Origin: Benincasa hispida
Taxonomy: Eukaryota; Streptophyta; Magnoliopsida; Cucurbitales; Cucurbitaceae
Assembly (NCBI RefSeq): GCF_009727055.1
Contig: NC_052349.1
Location: forward strand, 95,491,223 to 95,555,222
Reading direction: 5' to 3'
DNA: 64,000 bases
Positions within the stretch are counted from its first letter, which is position 1, and each line of letters opens with the position of its first letter. Positions 55,706 to 64,000 of this stretch are shown here, piece by piece. The translations under genes were made by a program, and so were the position numbers. Under the pieces are notes generated by a model that had not been told where the DNA came from, did not search any database, and saw nothing but the letters and a program-made list of their open reading frames with translations.

Positions 55706-57107
55706 ATGGCTGACCAAACTCCCAACCGACTGCTTCACCATCCACCACTGACCAAGTAGCCATGCGAGAGGCTACATTTTTTGCTACCAGTCGCAGACTC
55801 GCCGCCTAAGCCCACACTGTTCCCAAACTTGCCGAGAGAGCCTAGAGAAACCCTCTGGCCGTTAGGCCTCCTCTGTTAAAAAAAAAAAGGAAGCACTGAG
55901 AGCATTCCTATTCCAACACCTGCCGTTTCGACGGAGAGTGAAAGGAAGAGACGTGACGATACGAAAGTGTTTGGAAATATTCTGAGTACCTTGGAGCTTG
56001 GAGGTGGACTGCCCGAGGCTAGGGTTGTAAATCAACCACTGTCTATGGAGGAGGAGACAGTGTTGGTGGCGGATGGAGTAGTGGTGGCGGAGGCAGTGGC
56101 GACTGAAGAAGAAACGGGAAAAATTGTTCTATCCCCGGAGATTACTGAGGAGATTGCCAACACAAAAGGCTATGATGGACTGCCAAGAAGAGAAGAAGAA
56201 GAGATTGCGATGGAGGAGGTCAAGGAGGCTAAAGTTACGTTGGAGGAGGTTGTAGGGGAGGCACAACCAGAGGTGGCTGAAGAGAAAAAGAAGAAGAAGA
56301 AGAACAAAGGAAATAAGGTTGGGGAGGCTGAATCTTCCCATCATCGCAAAGAAAAGAACAATAAAGAGAAAAAGAATGATGACGAAGATGAGGAGGCCAG
56401 GAAGGAAAGAAAGAAGAAGGAGAAAGAAGAAAAGAAAATGCGCCGGCATGGAGAGAGGCGCTGAGAAAAGAAGAGGAAGCGAAGCAGAGGGCTGCGAGCC
56501 TAGAGATAGATGGAGAATCAATCTCCGTAAGGGAGGATAATGGGAAACGACACAGTTGATGGAACTGGTGCAACCCGAAATAACGCAAATGGTTGCGACC
56601 GATGAAGGAGAAGAAGTAGAGGGAATCACCCTAATGCGGCGTCGCAGGGGGAATGCGCCGCAAGAGTCTACTATTGACCCTCAAAGACTAATTATCGCAA
56701 TGGAGAGAAAAAGAAAAGAAGAGGAGGAAAAGCAAGAAAATATGGAGAGGGGAAAGCTCATCATCTCAGAGGGGAATAGAAGAAGAAGATTGGAGTTTGA
56801 AGAAATGCAACGCAATGAGCTTGCCAGACTTGAAGGGATACGGAAGCGCGAAGAGGAACAGCGTCTGTTGCTGGCCTCTGAGCAATTTGAAGAAGAATTT
56901 TTTAGAGAAGAGAAGAAGAAGAAGAAGAGAGGAGGAAGAAAGAAGAAGAGGATAGATTATTGGAGGAAGAGAAAAGGAAAAAGCACGAAGCCAATAAGCG
57001 GCGCTTATACAAGAAGAAGGGAAAAGAACTCGCAGAGCGCGAGAAAGAAGAACAGCCCAAGGAGCGGGAAAAGAAAGAAAGACAAGCAGCCCGCCTTGCG
57101 TTGGCAA
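55706..57107 (+). pseudogene. Lys/Glu-rich coiled-coil ORF of the nested element (several frames)
   Basis: A start at 55706 (M-A-D-Q-T-P-N-R) soon meets stops. Open stretches follow at 55967-56464, 56556-56990 and 56960-57107, each in a different frame from its neighbour. All are very rich in E, K and R, with runs such as E-E-K-K-K-K-K-K-N-K and heptad-like A/L spacing that suggest long charged helices. I know no family for this part; similar charged regions precede the Transposase_32 domain in plant repeat proteins. The Nextera adapter ends it at 57108, so its true C-terminal continuation is uncertain. Confidence 0.55.
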
Positions 57108-57145
57108 CTGTCTCTTATACACATCTAGATGTGTATAAGAGACAG
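57108..57145. other. Nextera (Tn5 mosaic-end) junction adapter, assembly artefact
   Basis: 57108-57126 is CTGTCTCTTATACACATCT and 57127-57145 is its exact reverse complement AGATGTGTATAAGAGACAG. The 38-base palindrome is the Nextera mate-pair circularisation adapter. In translation it gives the well-known contaminant peptide SYTHLDVYKRQ. It is library-derived, not genomic. The 9 bases on either side (CGTTGGCAA and ACCCATACC) are not the duplicated 9 bp expected if adjacent tagmented ends had been rejoined. Confidence 0.97.
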
Positions 57146-57926
57146 ACCCATACCGGCCAGGAAGCGTTCATCAAGGAAAAAGGAGAATGATGATATGTTG
57201 ATAGAGATGGGCTTCTTTCCTGTGCCGAATCCATTACCTGACCTGATCACAAGCGTGATTGTGGAACATGGGTGGGACACATTCTGCCAGTGCCCATCCA
57301 TCATTGTGCCTCAGGTGGTGCGGGACTTCTATCACGGGCGTCTTCATGGAAATAGGGTTGTGGTGACCTTTAAAGGAGAAACAATATCCTTTATCGCAAG
57401 GGACATCAATAAAATTTATCAGATGAAGAACAACCCTGATGCACTAGGGAACAAGATTATTGATGATCCCACGGAGCAACAGATGGAAGATGCACTGAGG
57501 ATATTAACACAACCGGGCACGAAGTGGTCGGTTTCGCTCAAAGGCATCCGCACTCTGGAGGCCATGTTCTTGCTTCCGGAGGGAAGGCTTTGGGTTTACC
57601 TGGTCAAGAAGCGGTTGATCCCAACAACATAGGATAGAACTATATCAAAGGATCGGGTCATGGCCGCATACTGCATCGCTCGCGACATTCCTATTGACGT
57701 AGGGCGGTTGATCGCAAGGCAGATTAAAGTAATGGTGGGGCATATCCGGGGGCAGTACTTCTTTCTATGGATCGTTTTAAGTCTGTGCCTGTCTATGGGC
57801 GTAGGCATTGATGAGGAGCCCATGCTAGAGGTCCACGGCCTCATCAACATAAAAATCTTGAGGCTGCTCCTCAAAGACTCACCACGTTGCCCCGAGATGC
57901 CAGCAAAGAGGCCCACGATGATTTGA
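57146..57926 (+). pseudogene. Putative plant transposon protein domain (Transposase_32-type)
   Basis: After the adapter one frame reads M-L-I-E-M-G-F-F-P, then H-G-W-D-T-F-C-Q-C-P, V-P-Q-V-V-R-D-F-Y-H-G, V-T-F-K-G-E-T-I-S-F, D-I-N-K-I-Y, and K-K-R-L-I-P-T-T. A TAG at 57630 is followed in the same frame by D-R-T-I-S-K-D-R-V, Y-C-I-A-R-D-I-P-I-D-V-G-R and G-Q-Y-F-F-L. This pattern (W..FC..P, VVR-FY, I-N-..Y, L-PT-H-..-SKDR, VGR.I) is the Transposase_32 domain, common in plant repeat-derived proteins; its biochemical activity is not known to me. The stop replaces what is usually a histidine-type codon. The frame closes at about 57926. Confidence 0.75.
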
Positions 57927-58239
57927 ATGCGCCGTAAGAACCCAGGCCAAAAAGACGACACAGAGAAGACAATGGAAAAGAGAAGGTTCTAGAGTCACCA
58001 ACGCAAAATCCAGTACCTATGAACCCTCTTGCCTTAGTCTTTTCCCTCCAAACCCTCCGAGTCCACCAACACAACCCTTTTCCTCTTTTCACAAACATTT
58101 TACCAATCTCCTCCTTGTCCCAACCTTCTCACCTGTTTACCTAGTAGCCCCACCTTCACCATCAGCATCATTACCGCAACCCACCATTCCACCGCCGCAA
58201 GTTAATGACCCACACGATTTGGGTGAAAGCACCTCCACC

Positions 58240-58674
58240 CAACCCTAAAACGATGCTGGTGAGACATCGCAGGCATAACCCTCCATCACCTCCATGGCTG
58301 CTGAGTTAGCAGAAATGAGAACCCTCTTCTCCCAACAACAACAACTTTTCTCACAACAACAACACTTCTTCAACCAGTGATTTGAGGTAGTAATGGAGCG
58401 CATTGATGATATTCAACATAGTGCTGCCACATCAAGAGAGGCATTGATCAACATGCAGCGCAACATTTATAAAGTCCATATGCACCAGAGAATGATTGCG
58501 GAGCATAATCAAGAGTACCTCAACTTTCTCACCGCATATCTTCATGGTCCGATGGTGCCCCTACATCTTCGGTAGAACTTAAATTTTGAAGAACTGCCTC
58601 TTGTACCACCTCAAAATCCGCCTTTTGTACCACCTCAAAATCTGCCTCCAGACCCGCCAGGCCCTCAGCAATAA
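58240..58674 (+). pseudogene. Gln/Pro-rich C-terminal region of the nested element's ORF
   Basis: A frame near 58290 reads M-A-A-E-L-A-E-M-R-T-L-F-S with Q-Q-Q-Q-L-F-S-Q-Q-Q, a stop, then M-E-R-I-D-D-I-Q-H (58393-58575). A proline-rich end has the tandem phrase V-P-P-Q-N-P-P / V-P-P-Q-N-L-P (58598-58650). It probably continued the Transposase_32 protein before decay. No catalytic motif is present. Confidence 0.5.
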
Positions 58675-58898
58675 TCCTCCTATATTTTTTTCTCTTCTAT
58701 GCGACCATTATATATTCTTTTAATTCATTTATTCATTTATGAGTTAATCAATTCTTTGATTCTTGTACAGTCACAAAATTTTTGTATTGCGTTAATTTGT
58801 AATTAATTGTATACTTTTTTAATATTCAATACAATGAGTACATATTCACTCCATTTTTGCTTGTGCCTTTTTCTTTATCATCCTTTGTCAATACTTGC
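58675..58898 (+). other. Non-coding tail of the nested element, left of a solo LTR
   Basis: AT-rich and without ORFs. It continues at 60412 after removal of the solo LTR; CTTGC (58894-58898) is the target duplication. Confidence 0.6.
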
Positions 58899-60411
58899 GA
58901 TGTTCTCAATCTTTTACTTTTGTGTTCTTCATTGCATTGCTACGATGTAATACATATTCACTTCTTCTAATGACGTTCAAGTTTTCCTAAACCAGATCCA
59001 AGTATAAATCTAATTTAGGTTCCTGGCAAGTCCAGGGTCGGTCTCAGGGATTTAGTTAACCAAACGCAGACCTTACGGTGTATCTATTGCAGGGGTTTTC
59101 CTAAATGAATATGAGAAATGTATTATTTACACTAACTTGTTGTGCCTGTGCAAGAAGATACAAAAGAGTTGAGTGGTGAATGATGGATCATGCGAAAATG
59201 GAATTTAAGGTAGGTGGACGCATCGGTCTAAGATGATTGTACACAACTAAGATGTGATGTGGATTAGATGGGATGATTTGCTTATCTTTTTGTTTATGCG
59301 TTAGACCTTATTCAACACTTCTCAATGCGAATAACATACAAAACCCATCTCTAGGGTGCATGCGTCTAACACAGAATGCAGGAAACACCAGTAAGTCTAT
59401 CTCTAGCTGTACTAGGCGTTCTACTTGATGCAGCTTAGTTATTCTTTTGAACAATCTAAGTTAAAGATGCTTTTACCATGTTGTCAAGTTGGTTTGAGCG
59501 TTAGAATGAAGTTGTGCATAAAGTATTAATGCGTTCAACATAAACAAGAGATAAACAATAGTAAGTATGATGAATCAAACATATGAATTTTATAAAGAAA
59601 CAAGGAGTCTTTACAAAAACAATATTCAATCGAATGGAATGAAAGCGATAAATAAGAAGGAAACTGAGTCAAACCAAAGAATACAATCTCTTGTAGTTCT
59701 TTGGCTCAATCTCGTTGTGTACAATCACTTGTATAGGTAGTGGACGGAGTATCTTTCTCAATAGTGGTTTCCTCCGCTCCCCGACCGACAGTGTTGGTGT
59801 TTCTCAACCTTTTTGATCGTCTCAACACCACGTCACAACTTCTACAGACCAAGACTATAACTATAATTTACAGAGAGTAAGGATCTTAATGATTTCCAAA
59901 CTTCTTAACTCAAAAGGGACTTCATCTATTTATAGGCATTGGTCACGTCCACTTGGTAAATGGGCAACATTAAAGTCCATGCCCTGGTTAGCATTAAAGT
60001 CCATGCCCTTGTTAGCCGCTTGACTCTCAGAAGCTTTTTAGACGTCGCCTGCTGCTTGGAAGCTTTTCAGATGCCGCCTGCTGCAGGTGCCCATACTTAC
60101 AAGTGGTGATGTGACACAATGAGCCTGGAGCAATGAATCTTCTCTGCATTAAACTCCCTTTGACGCATGGCCCATGCATTAGAGCTTTTCCTGCGGCACT
60201 TGTATAATGCGTTAATGTTAATCCTTGCGTTGAAATCCTGCAATTCAGTGCGTTAGTGCCGCGATATTTAGTCATAAAACTTCTTTTGCATGAGTTTGCT
60301 GATGTTTGAATAAATCCATGCGTTTCTACTAAAATGAGGAGAGTTTATCATTAAAAACCTTAGTTGTTCCAACTTAAGAGCAAAAATAACTTGTATTTCT
60401 ACAAGTTATCA
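58899..60411 (-). repeat. Solo Athila-type LTR with target duplication CTTGC
   Basis: On the minus strand it starts TGATAACTTGTAGAAATACA (60411 leftwards). On the plus strand its left edge is GATGTTCTC, one T short of the TGATG edge of related LTRs. CTTGC flanks both sides (58894-58898, 60412-60416). Phrases shared with this LTR group include GGCAAGTCCAGGGTCG (59026). No internal region adjoins. Confidence 0.85.
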
Positions 60412-61142
60412 CTTGCTCATCTTTAAATTTGGGGGTGGGGAAGGTCTGAGCAGATGAGATCAAGAATATGCAGTATTTAAGAAAAATGCATCCATTTTCG
60501 ATCCAAAAAAAAAAATCATACAAAGCTCCAATGTCAGTGCAAGGGAAACCCTTAAAATATTCCCAACCTGATAAGAGTTTAGTCGTGAAAGGAGCTTGCT
60601 CATAGTTGGATGTTCGTATGAAACCTGTAGGAGCAAGCCAAAATGAAGGTAGGTTTCCAAGAACAATGCAATATGAAATAGAAAAAAAGAATAGAGAAAA
60701 AAATAAATGCAAGAGACAACTCCTCTAAAATTCATGAGTTAAAGTTGAAATTGGCACACAACTGTAGTTGGACGTTTGCATGACACCCATGGGGACAGGC
60801 TAGAACGAAGAGTGTAACCACGACCAATAGTCTCTAAATAAATAACGCAAAGTTTTAACCACCGCATATAGATATATCGAGTTGTTTTGTAAAGAAGAGA
60901 TAACCATTCTATTTTGAAAAAATTAGAAAAGCATTTTTAAGCAGAAATTTGTTATATAGAAGAATAAAGTAGGGCTTTGTTAAGAATTACCAAGGATAAA
61001 AGGAAATTGTGATGTCAAGTAATGTGCCTAAGTGTAACCTTCAGAGCAACCAATCAATGCAAAAATATAGGATAGGAATTAAGCTTTATTGCCTAAGTAG
61101 AAGATATGCTTGAGGACGAGCATATATCTAAAATTGAGGGTG
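60412..61142 (+). other. Non-coding tail and PPT of the nested element
   Basis: It includes TTTAAATTTGGGGGTGGGG (60422-60440), the paired conserved motifs at 60596-60652 and 60762-60811 (opposite strand to those of the minus-strand elements, matching this element's orientation), the TATGCTTGAGGACGAGCA phrase (61106) and a purine-rich tract AAAATTGAGGGTG next to the LTR. Confidence 0.75.
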
Positions 61143-62877
61143 TGATAACTTGTACAAATACAAGTTATTTAGACTGCCTTATCTAGACATTGCGGCCAAA
61201 AGATAGTAAATATGCGTCAATTGTATGAAAATTAGCTTAGAATTACAATAATTATAAATTCGCGCAATTACATCCACTAACATCTTTAAGATGGAAGAAA
61301 AGGAGATTTTACTCTGTTTTACAGGAAATCAAGTCACCGCTTGTGCTCAAGGCTCAAGAAGAACTAATCAACACACCTCTGTCACATTACACTCGTCAAT
61401 CAACAATGAAGAAACGATTAACGCAATGACGGTGCAGTGCGACAGCCGATCTAGAACTGACTTTCAACCGTATGCGGTAATAAAAACAACACCGCATGCA
61501 AAATCACGATCGAATGATGTAGCTGAGCAACGCAAAAGTGGAGGATTGAGACACTTGTACAACTAATGATTGTGCAGAATTGACGATCTGATTGCATAAC
61601 AGAAGGAATGATATCCCTCCATCTTCAAAATTTTCATAACAACAAGTGGAGACCACAAGGCCAGAGTTAAAGATCCTCACCTATAAATACCCCATAGATT
61701 TCAAAGAAAACTTATGCTACTGAATACGGGGCTAATTGCTGCTAAAGTGTTGAGGGAAAAGGCTGAGTTGAGTGCTTAACTAAAGAAATTTGGGAAGAAG
61801 ACGAGATGAGGCCGAGAGGTGAGTCTCAATTCTATTCTGCCAAATACTCGTCAAGAAGCTCTGTGCTAAGAACCCTGCTACCGGTTGAGCAAGCTTGTGA
61901 GGGAAGCTCATCCACCCATCTGATCCATCCAATTCGGCAAGCAGATCTCCACCCTAATCGGTGCGAAGACGTTGGCGCTTGTTTGTATCTGTTCTATCTC
62001 TTTTCATCATTATATTTCACTTTCTTTATCCTTTCATTCACAAACCATGTATCAAACCCTTAATAGACATATTAAATGTTTCAATTGCTTTCATATTCCA
62101 TTTTCTGTCTACTTCCGTTCCTCCGTTAATCACATTCTCCATGATGTCTTCTTAATCCACTGGCAGTTAATATGAGTTAAATGAGTACTTAACTTGTGTT
62201 AAAGAGATAAATGCATTTAGCTAAAACATGCTAGACGACATCTTCATCTGTTAGAGCAGAAGTGAAGATGCCATTCTAATCTATCGAGAGAAGGTTAGAA
62301 GAATGCGTTAACTAATGCGAGTAATACTTCCAGACATGGAAGTAACCTTGCATTCATCACGTTCGTCTCTGATTCACCATAGACATGTGGGAGTGCGGTC
62401 GATCATTGAGAGGTGTACACCAAGAGAAAAGAGGAACCGTATTTATAACTTCAACGCAATTAAGAAACTTGCGCTATTTATATTAGTTATCTATCTCTTT
62501 CTGTTCGTACATAAGACTTGCCGCCGGATTCCATGTTTTTGCATAACCTTCACAGCCAGCCTGGACCCCAACATCTTGTATCATGAAGCTTATATCTTGT
62601 ATCATCTAGCTTAGGTTTATTGTACTTATTTTATTATTGCATTTTACTACTTTCTTTTACTTTACTGCAACTTTTATATACATGTACAAACACTCTTTAA
62701 AGATTGAAAAAAAAACTGGTCGCATATACCATGAGCATACCACAATAACCTCAAACAGTCCCTGTGTTTGACCTCGGATCACACCGAGAAACTTTCGGTG
62801 GAATTACACTTGGTTCCAATGTAAGGAAACTTGTGACAACGCAAGGCATACTACAAAAACATTCATAATTAATGCAT
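61143..62877 (+). repeat. 3' LTR of the nested element (last ~70 bases deleted)
   Basis: It starts TGATAACTTGTACAAATACA. It follows the 5' LTR at 51226 closely up to CATTCATAATTAATGCAT, then switches to AAAACAAGACAATCGC, which belongs to the surrounding Athila-type LTR. The 5' LTR has another 70 or so bases ending GTTAACA that are missing here. TATAAATA lies at about 61682-61689. Confidence 0.88.
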
Positions 62878-63836
62878 AAAACAAGACAATCGCACAGCAT
62901 AAAACAAAACAATCGCAAGCAATGAACTTCCAAGATCATGTTAGCTTAGTTCCTCTCAACCCATTCAACTAAGCTACTCATGCGTATTAAGAGAGTGAGC
63001 AGATGTAGAAGTAGAACTTCTATTGAATAGATAAAAGATGAAGTACAGAATAACAATGTGAGTATAGTAAAGAGCCATGAGCAATTTCTTGCCACCAGGT
63101 GTTACACTATTCTACTTGTACTCTAAAGATATTCTTACTTTCGCGAGAGTCAACCCGCTCTTTGTTCTTATGCCCCAAGGTTCTCTCTCGAGCCGCCTTA
63201 GAGGATCTCCGGTATCACCACTCTTCTCTAGCTCCACCGTGAAATGGAAAAGAAAACTATGAACAGAGGTGTGAACTTGTAAAGTGATGAAGTAATCGAC
63301 TACTTAACCCTTTCTCTGAAGAATGCAATTGGTATTTCTTGGGCATCAAAGGTGAAAGGCGGCTTCTTTCTCCTGGTTGTACAGATGGGACAACTTTAAT
63401 TCCTGGCTGATGCGCCGGATAGTTGTCACCGATAAAGCTAGATGTATTTTGTGATCGTTATCGGATGTCAACTTAATTTGGATCCGACTGCTGTCAGCTT
63501 TCTGTCCCATCGATCTTAATTGTCCTTTCATCCAGATGCGCCCACCATGTTGCGGTGATTCTTCTTGGGTGGATGTTTGCGAGCACGATCAATGCAAAGT
63601 CTTGCAGTGAAGTTATGCTCGACCGATGTATTCCTATGATCGCATTATTTACATAGCGTTAACGCATTATTCTGCACAAAAATATAGAGATCAACTGCCC
63701 TAATGCGTTGGACGCATGCGACCGCAATATTGTACAATTTATGCTCAATGGACGCAATTTAACATATTCTATCAACGCAATCCAACATTGTTTAAGAACT
63801 TAGTACTATGATAACGTGCATTTCTGCCCGTTATCA
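62878..63836 (-). repeat. Second part of the split Athila-type LTR
   Basis: It aligns with about 44010-44931 of the left LTR (CAATCGCAAGCAATGAACTTCC, TTCTTGCCACCAGGTGTTACAC, TTCTTCTTGGGTGGATG). The edge is TTATCA at 63836, and the minus-strand start TGATAACGGGCAGAAATGCA forms a strong hairpin. About 380 bases found in the left LTR (roughly 43625-44005) are absent. Confidence 0.85.
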
Positions 63837-64000
63837 CACCCCCAAATTTAAACAATGCTTTTCCTCAAGTATAAGCTAAAGATTCCTTTAGCAAGTTAAT
63901 CGCAAAGTTCTTTCCCTAGATTTCTCAAGGATACTTCATTCAAATCCTATATACTAGAATTTTCTTAAGTCTTATTCAAGTCTACTCTTAAAATATTTCT
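63837..64000 (-). other. Start of the 3' internal region of a second Athila-type copy
   Basis: CACCCCCAAATTTAAACAATG follows the LTR edge, as at 44932 and 40360, and the next bases match 44945-45090 (AAGCTAAAGATTCCTTTAGC, TTTCTCAAGGATACTTCATT). So the LTR at 62878-63836 acts as a 3' LTR for an element extending beyond the window. Confidence 0.85.

Noticed and set aside
56129..56629. 166-codon minus-strand Ser/Leu/Phe-rich frame with apparent membrane segments
   Set aside because: It is the reverse of the Lys/Glu-rich coding region. Reversed GAA/AAG codons give Phe, Leu and Ser runs that imitate membrane helices.
57108..57145. Natural Tn5/IS50 insertion
   Set aside because: There is no transposase, resistance gene or IS50 sequence, only two mosaic ends back to back, as in the synthetic adapter.
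57129..57200. Start codon at 57129 for the Transposase_32-type ORF
   Set aside because: That ATG lies inside the Nextera adapter (M-C-I-R-D-R is adapter-derived). The real N-terminus is unknown.

Overview
This is a gene-poor, AT-rich stretch of a higher-plant nuclear genome. The evidence is Ty3/gypsy and Ty1/copia retrotransposons primed by plant-type tRNA-Asp and initiator tRNA-Met binding sites, plus one recognisable plant gene with a plant-style intron. I suspect a eudicot, possibly a cucurbit, from the general look of the LTRs; that is an impression, not a proof. Almost everything outside about 11.3-19.0 kb is old, broken and nested transposable-element DNA.

Layout. 1-4760: remnant of an Athila/Tat-type gypsy element (gag end, protease, long non-coding tail, LTR), followed by an inverted LTR-like piece to 5662. 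5663-9590: decayed plus-strand chromovirus (gag, zinc knuckles, protease, RT, RNase H, integrase). 9700-11306: copia-type LTR on the minus strand. 11307-19020: the only low-repeat interval, holding one host gene, a CURLY FLAG LEAF 1-like WW-domain/EAR-motif protein with two exons (14387-15254, minus). 19060-27800: a pile of non-coding copia-type units (two PBS sites, several LTR pieces in both orientations, clusters of a CGATCG-centred palindrome) interrupted by a solo Athila-type LTR. 27800-29950: 5' part of a LINE with a DUF4283 ORF1. 29955-31000: copia LTR half. 31000-38640: minus-strand chromovirus split by a clean solo LTR. 38655-42390: a truncated minus-strand Athila-type element next to the chromovirus PBS. 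42395-43299: minisatellite and copia LTR start. 43300-64000: a minus-strand Athila-type element with gag, protease, RT, RNase H and part of integrase. Its right-hand LTR is split by a plus-strand non-autonomous element (51226-62877), which itself carries another solo LTR (58899-60411). The right-hand LTR then leads into the internal region of a second copy that runs off the window.

No TE coding region is intact: each has stops, frameshifts or deletions, and the best-preserved RT has lost its catalytic motif in an in-frame deletion. The host gene is probably a transcriptional co-regulator and has no functional link to its surroundings.

The most important practical observation is a perfect 38-bp Tn5 mosaic-end palindrome at 57108-57145, the Nextera mate-pair junction adapter, which means the assembly is chimeric or contaminated there. 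A single N and a partial tandem duplication lie 2.6 kb upstream. The more biological observations are: a terminal hairpin with an A-rich tetraloop shared by the first bases of several LTR families; a paired conserved motif in the non-coding region before the 3' LTR of three elements; and CGATCG palindrome clusters near the PBS of the copia-type elements. I found no convincing new gene system.
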